In this document: positions 44,026 to 47,862 of the stretch, piece by piece
Numbering within the stretch: the first letter of the stretch is position 1
Layout: each line of letters starts with the position of its first letter
Source: an uncultured Muribaculaceae bacterium
GTDB lineage: Bacteria > Bacteroidota > Bacteroidia > Bacteroidales > Muribaculaceae
Direction of reading: 5' to 3'
Assembly (NCBI GenBank): GCA_958439725.1
Contig: CAUBWJ010000017.1
Span: 1 to 47,862, forward strand
DNA length: 47,862 nt
The notes under the pieces: generated by a model
The model's database searches: none
Seen by the model: the letters and a program-made list of their open reading frames with translations, nothing else
Told to the model about the DNA's origin: nothing
Program-made: the position numbers and the translations under genes

Positions 44026-44454
44026 ATGTCATTTTGGAATTACATCGGTGAGTTTTTCTTGTTTCGCTGGCTGTTTGGCAAGTTCAGGAAGTCAGCAACA
44101 AAGCATGACGCGCACATAGAGGACTTAGGGGCTTCGATTGACAGAGATGGAAAACATCTGAATGACAATCACGATGAAGACATTGCACCTATTGATGATG
44201 CGGTCACACCTATAGGTGATAATTTACTCGGTGATTCCGACAATTCTGAGGAACTTGATGATTTGGATATATTCATGCGCAATAATAACGGCAAGAATCA
44301 TTCAAGTCTGCATCACAGAGACTATGACAGTGATTATCATAGCAGCGGTCGTCATAGTTCCCATAATGATTGGAATTCTGGAAGTTATAATCAATCGTTT
44401 GATGATTTCCATGACGAGCAGGACGACTACGATATGATGGAGGATGATTTTTAG
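44026..44454 (+). CDS. strongly acidic low-complexity protein, operon tail
   Basis: The ATG follows the Res stop codon directly. This 142-residue protein has an aromatic, membrane- or protein-binding N-terminal helix (FWNYIGEFFLFRWLFGKF). The rest is Asp/Ser/His/Asn-rich and probably disordered. I count 34 acidic against 11 Lys/Arg residues. Possible roles are a DNA mimic that restrains the nuclease, a metal buffer (many His), or a membrane-tethered linker; none is shown. I recall similar 'YIGEFFLFRWLFG' starts in small Bacteroidetes proteins but no function. Confidence 0.75.
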   Translation: MSFWNYIGEFFLFRWLFGKFRKSATKHDAHIEDLGASIDRDGKHLNDNHDEDIAPIDDAVTPIGDNLLGDSDNSEELDDLDIFMRNNNGKNHSSLHHRDYDSDYHSSGRHSSHNDWNSGSYNQSFDDFHDEQDDYDMMEDDF

Positions 44455-44470
44455 TAATTTTGGCTAAATT

Positions 44471-44746
44471 ATGGAAAAGACGATTGACGATATAAAAGCT
44501 CTGATTGCAGCGGACGAGTCGCGGACTCTGGAGCTGAAGAAAACAACCGGCGAACTTAAAGACGGTATGCACTCGGCGTGTGCGTTTCTGAACACCGATG
44601 GCGGTTGGCTGATTTTCGGTGTTGCGCCGACAGGATTGAAGATTCTTGGACAGCCGGTTACAGAAACGACAAAACGTGAGCATCCGGGCGCATCAGTCTC
44701 AGATGTATGCGTGGGAGCGCATTACGGCAGACAATGTGACACTAAC
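44471..44746 (+). pseudogene. decayed copy of the AlbA_2/Schlafen-type gene
   Basis: Residues 1-60 or so are nearly identical in DNA and protein to the start of the intact gene at 45846. The copy then jumps, with loss of about 200 bp, to the segment matching 46250-46300 but out of frame. In the right frame one still reads 'WERITADNVTLTDL' and then a stop, matching 'WERQMADGVMLSDL' of the intact gene. It is therefore a truncated, frameshifted remnant. A frame of 107 codons runs through it to 44794 but its tail is nonsense. Confidence 0.88.
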
Positions 44747-44763
44747 GGATCTGTAACAATCAG

Positions 44764-44780
44764 GGCAACGCACCGTTGCC
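44764..44780. repeat. GGCAACG-CAC-CGTTGCC hairpin
   Basis: A perfect 7-bp inverted repeat with a 3-base loop directly follows the decayed gene copy. No T run follows, so it is unlikely to be a terminator. It resembles the palindromes at 3941 and 30291 in layout but not in sequence. Confidence 0.7.
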
Positions 44781-44861
44781 AATCGTATCCTTAATAGAAT
44801 ACAATTCATTATCGCAAGTATTTAATCCTAACTACTCACATTATAATAATCGACACTATAG

Positions 44862-45815
44862 ATGAAGTATCTATTTATTGCAGCCGTTCATTATCTTAAA
44901 TTAGAGAATGAAGAAATTAAAATTCCACTTCAAGCTGGATATCTGTCTAATGAGAGTAACACCTTAGAGATGATACTCTCTAACAATTTATCTCTTCACA
45001 CTTTAGGGCTTCACTCTATCGATGAAATTCGAGATGCTCCTTCTTATTATGTCCTCGAAGGTGATTTTAGTAAAGAATACGACCAATCTAAGATTGATGC
45101 CGTCGGCACATCTATCTGTTTTGCATTCCTTAGACAAATCCAAGCATATGTAGGAAGTCTTTGGGAAATATGTGATAATTCTATCTATGTACGTGACGGT
45201 TTTTTATATTCATACAACGAAATCATATCTGACGGATGTACCTTTAAAGCCTCAGTTTCAACTATTAATAGTAAGGCCACAGGAGCTATAGAGTCTGTTA
45301 GCATTCCCACGTCGCTACTAATGGAACAAGGAAAGATTATGGAAATTTTCATTAAAGACAACGGCTTCAATGAAATAGGCGATTACAAAACAGCGACACA
45401 AATACAACATTATAAAAAATCTGGTCTTTCTAGAAAAGCATTAGCTTCAGTTTATATTGCATTAGCGAGGGGACAAGCAAGCATACCCATGAAACTTTTG
45501 CTGTATTGTTCTGCAGCCGAGGCTCTCGTGGCAAATTCAGAAACAGAATTAAGTCATCGTGTCGCGGAGCGGATGGCCTCCCTATTGGGCAACAATACTG
45601 AAGAACGAGTTGATATATACTCGAACATCAAATTAGGGTATGATACTCGTTCAAAAGTGGCACATGGAGCTTTAATAAAGAAAGACGAAACATTAATTCA
45701 ACGATGCTCAACAAATATTGATGATTATCTTCGCAAAGCACTTAAGCTCGAAGTGCCATTCAGTCTCAATGACAAAGATTTTGAAGATTTCTTTCTTAGG
45801 AAACTAATGAACTAA
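44862..45815 (+). CDS. ApeA-like HEPN protein
   Basis: This 317-residue protein has a C-terminal HEPN domain: 'KLLLYCSAAEALVAN', then 'LSHRVAERMASLLG', and the RNase motif RxxxxH as RSKVAHG (Arg263, His268). This is the pattern of the ApeA-type HEPN family, used by anti-phage abortive systems to cut RNA. The N-terminal 190 residues, beta-rich at first, would be the sensor part and match nothing I know. The gene is very AT-rich (33% GC in one sampled line). It lies between a decayed and an intact copy of another gene, as an inserted cassette. RNase activity is inferred from family. Confidence 0.75.
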   Translation: MKYLFIAAVHYLKLENEEIKIPLQAGYLSNESNTLEMILSNNLSLHTLGLHSIDEIRDAPSYYVLEGDFSKEYDQSKIDAVGTSICFAFLRQIQAYVGSLWEICDNSIYVRDGFLYSYNEIISDGCTFKASVSTINSKATGAIESVSIPTSLLMEQGKIMEIFIKDNGFNEIGDYKTATQIQHYKKSGLSRKALASVYIALARGQASIPMKLLLYCSAAEALVANSETELSHRVAERMASLLGNNTEERVDIYSNIKLGYDTRSKVAHGALIKKDETLIQRCSTNIDDYLRKALKLEVPFSLNDKDFEDFFLRKLMN

Positions 45816-45845
45816 TTTTGTCAAACATTATTAAGTGTATTGAGA

Positions 45846-47375
45846 ATGACTATTGACGATATAAAGGCTCTGATTGCAGCGGACGAGTCGCGGACTCTGG
45901 AGCTGAAGAAGACTACCGGCGAACTGAAAGACGGTATGCACTCGGCATGTGCGTTTCTGAACACCGATGGTGGTTGGCTGATTTTCGGCATTGCGCCAAA
46001 GTCGCTTAAAATATTAGGGCAGGAAGTTACGGACTCAACACAGCAAGAGATAGCCAAAGCTATCACCGGATTAGAACCCGCTGTCGATGTGAAGATTCAT
46101 TATGTTGATGTGCCTGACCGCCCGAATAATAAAGTGATTGCCATGCACTTTGATGGCTGGGTATGGGGAGAACGCCCGCATACCTTCCACGGGTGCCCGT
46201 ATTATAAAGTCGAAAGCACAACTAAGGTAATGCCGCATGAGATGTATGATGAACGAATCCGGGCGCATCAGCCTCAGATGTATGCGTGGGAGCGGCAGAT
46301 GGCAGATGGTGTTATGCTTTCCGACTTGAATGAGAAGCATATTAGAGGGTGCATACGGCTTGGCGTTGAGGGCGGTAGAATCCCCGCAAGCGCAATGAGT
46401 GCGCCGATCGGCGACACGTTGGCGAAATGGAGTCTGCTGAAAAACGGCAATCCGACCAATGGAGCGGTGATGCTTTTCTCCAACAATATTGATGAATATC
46501 CGCAGTTCCGGCTTCGGATGGCCCGGTTCTTGGGTACGGATAAGAATGAGTTTATCGACAACCAACGAGCCGAAGGCAATTTCTTTGACCTACTCGACGC
46601 AGGTATGGCTTTCTTCTTCAAGCACCTCAATCTCAGCGGAAAGATTACAAACCACAGTCTTCAGCGCGAAGAACGCCTTGAAGTGCCATATCACGCTTTA
46701 CGCGAGGCATTGATCAATAGTCTGTGCCATCGTCAATGGGAGAAGCATAATCTGACAGGAAGTATCGCAATCTACGATGACCGCATAGAGATTGCCAACC
46801 CCGGCATATTCCCTCCTCAAATCTCACCCGAATCCATCAAGGAGCCGCATGAGTCATATCCCTACAATCTAAAGATTGCTGAAGCCCTGTATAAGTCAAC
46901 TTATCTGGAAAGCTGGGGTTCCGGAGCAAAACGTATAATGGATGCCTGCCGCGAACAAGGCGTTGAGGAACCCACATGGCGTTGGTACGGAGGCTTTGTA
47001 ATCGTAACCTTCAAACGACCGACAAGGAACGTGGCTTCCCAAGAAGCCATCAAATCGAGTGGCGAAGGAAACGGCATACAAACAGGCTATTCCGCCAAAG
47101 GAACTAAAGAAACCAAAGAAAATCCCAAAGAAACCAAAGAACTCCCCAAAGAAATTATTGACGCAATCAATAATCGCGATTTGACGGAAGTTCAATGCAA
47201 TCTGCTGTCTCTGATTATAGCAATGCCCTCCATAACATTGTCCAAGATGGCGGAAGAATTGAATTTGACCATAGATCAGGTGCGGACTTTGAGAAAGAAA
47301 ATGGAAAATAAAGGTGTATTTCTTTGTCGTAAAGGAGCAACAAAGAAAGGCACATGGGAAATAAAATTTGAATGA
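45846..47375 (+). CDS. AlbA_2/Schlafen-type ATP-binding protein with C-terminal wHTH
   Basis: I start at ATG 45846 (509 residues); the decayed copy has ATG where this gene has TTG (45840), so the older start may have been lost. Residues 1-125 are an AlbA_2 domain (ESRTLELKKTTGELKDGMHSACAFLNTDGGWLIFGIAP). A GHKL-like ATPase-type segment follows, 'LREALINSLCHRQWEKHNLTGSIAIYDDRIEIANPG' near 280-320. After a repetitive KETKE linker, a winged helix (LSKMAEELNLTIDQVRTLRKKMENKG) ends the protein. This family is common near mobile and defence genes as regulator or nuclease-like RNA binder; its exact role is unknown. Confidence 0.85.
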   Translation: MTIDDIKALIAADESRTLELKKTTGELKDGMHSACAFLNTDGGWLIFGIAPKSLKILGQEVTDSTQQEIAKAITGLEPAVDVKIHYVDVPDRPNNKVIAMHFDGWVWGERPHTFHGCPYYKVESTTKVMPHEMYDERIRAHQPQMYAWERQMADGVMLSDLNEKHIRGCIRLGVEGGRIPASAMSAPIGDTLAKWSLLKNGNPTNGAVMLFSNNIDEYPQFRLRMARFLGTDKNEFIDNQRAEGNFFDLLDAGMAFFFKHLNLSGKITNHSLQREERLEVPYHALREALINSLCHRQWEKHNLTGSIAIYDDRIEIANPGIFPPQISPESIKEPHESYPYNLKIAEALYKSTYLESWGSGAKRIMDACREQGVEEPTWRWYGGFVIVTFKRPTRNVASQEAIKSSGEGNGIQTGYSAKGTKETKENPKETKELPKEIIDAINNRDLTEVQCNLLSLIIAMPSITLSKMAEELNLTIDQVRTLRKKMENKGVFLCRKGATKKGTWEIKFE

Positions 47376-47596
47376 CTATGACTGTTGAACAACAAATAGA
47401 CCAAGCGGTAGAAGACTTAAAAAGCATTTTGTGTCAGTCCGCGAAATCTCGCCAAGAAGCCCAACGCATAAGCGATATATTGGACTCAATTGGCTATCAG
47501 CTTAAATCAGCTAATTCCACATTGACAGGAAACTTTTCCAAGGCTACTTTGGAAAGTATGGTGTCAAAGATGTATGCCGAGAAATCAAGGTTATAA
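47372..47596 (+). CDS. small helical protein coupled to the AlbA_2 gene
   Basis: This 74-residue protein is predicted all-helical (VEQQIDQAVEDLKSILCQSAKSRQEAQRISDILDSIGYQL), without a signal or membrane segment. Its start overlaps the stop of the preceding gene by four bases (ATGA), so it is a translational partner and perhaps a binding partner. No family recognised. Confidence 0.65.
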   Translation: MTMTVEQQIDQAVEDLKSILCQSAKSRQEAQRISDILDSIGYQLKSANSTLTGNFSKATLESMVSKMYAEKSRL

Positions 47597-47639
47597 TGGT
47601 TGGGGTGTTCTCCCTCGAAAAATCTTCCCCCGATTGATT

Positions 47640-47862
47640 GTTCCTGCAATCAGCCAGATGACTGATTGGCACATCAGTCAGACAGTCTACTGGCAATCTT
47701 TCCTGTCATTCATCCATAAGGCATAACATCCATCTGCTCATAAGTTCATTCAGACATCTGTTCATACGTATGTACATCCATACGTTCAGATGTTCATACG
47801 TCAATACGTTCATACGTCAATACGTTCATACGTCAATACGTTCATACGTCAATACGTTCATA
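47640..47862. repeat. 8-bp-periodic repeat array, running past the window end
   Basis: The 16-bp unit TTCATACGTCAATACG is repeated four times perfectly (47793-47856) and continues to the window edge. Each unit is two related octamers (TTCATACG, TCAATACG). Upstream, octamer words in the same phase (TCCATACG, TTCAGATG, TTCATACG, TCCATCTG, TCCATAAG) fade gradually to about 47713, and CAGTCAGA-like words occur before that. The rest of 47597-47862 holds no gene that I can see. Confidence 0.85.

Noticed and set aside
44471..44794. functional small AlbA_2 protein
   Set aside because: After the conserved start it continues only in a shifted frame; the true frame shows a 200-bp loss and a stop, so it is a remnant.
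47713..47862. CRISPR array
   Set aside because: The repeats are 16 bp and directly adjacent with no spacers, and no cas gene is near.

Overview
The window looks like a Bacteroidales chromosome, most plausibly Muribaculaceae. The signs are SusD-era glycan enzymes with Bacteroidetes-type lipoprotein signals, promoters built on the Bacteroidetes -7 box TAnnTTTG, few Shine-Dalgarno sites, and family content typical of the order: a DUF6155-like protein, DUF4292, a PG0541-type pump-associated protein, a dut-TPR-DUF4292-EnvC-flippase operon, and secreted GH29 and GH20 enzymes. The genus call is an inference. Core genes are GC-rich (roughly 55% by eye); the right-hand third is clearly more AT-rich.

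Left part (1-34300) is housekeeping and glycan or peptide use. It opens with the tail of an alpha-L-fucosidase, then a secreted S9 peptidase and a DUF6155-like protein. About 0.9 kb of structured, gene-free DNA follows. A minus-strand four-gene operon (maeB, a six-hairpin glycosidase lipoprotein, a metallophosphoesterase, a SPOR lipoprotein) is divergent from ilvA. Next come a complete RND efflux operon with a small P-II-like partner, a tRNA-Leu(UAG), a second GH29 fucosidase, an OmpH/Skp-like lipoprotein, an easily missed 59-residue membrane protein, pepD, and a secreted phage-type muramidase. The minus-strand envelope operon dut-TPR-DUF4292-EnvC-flippase follows, then prmA, a cluster of small membrane proteins (holin-like, two YtxH) and a GH20 hexosaminidase with a strong terminator.

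Right part (34300-47862) is a defence island. A promoter box is followed by a leader ORF whose end lies in a hairpin; that hairpin also covers the ribosome site of the first gene. The operon then runs SNF2/RapA-type helicase, two-TM membrane protein, type III-like adenine methyltransferase (Mod), SIR2-like protein, type III-like Res endonuclease and a very acidic low-complexity protein, with overlaps or gaps of a few bases. Helicase, Mod and Res look like one restriction-modification scaffold near 47-50% GC. The membrane and SIR2 genes are far more AT-rich and look like inserted effector modules. Downstream, a decayed copy and an intact copy of an AlbA_2/Schlafen-type gene flank an AT-rich ApeA-like HEPN gene. 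A small helical protein and an 8-base-periodic repeat array end the window.

I regard this helicase + 2TM + Mod + SIR2 + Res + acidic-protein operon, with its leader and the HEPN cassette, as the best candidate for an undescribed system. I did not recognise the whole arrangement as a named one, but I could run no database search.
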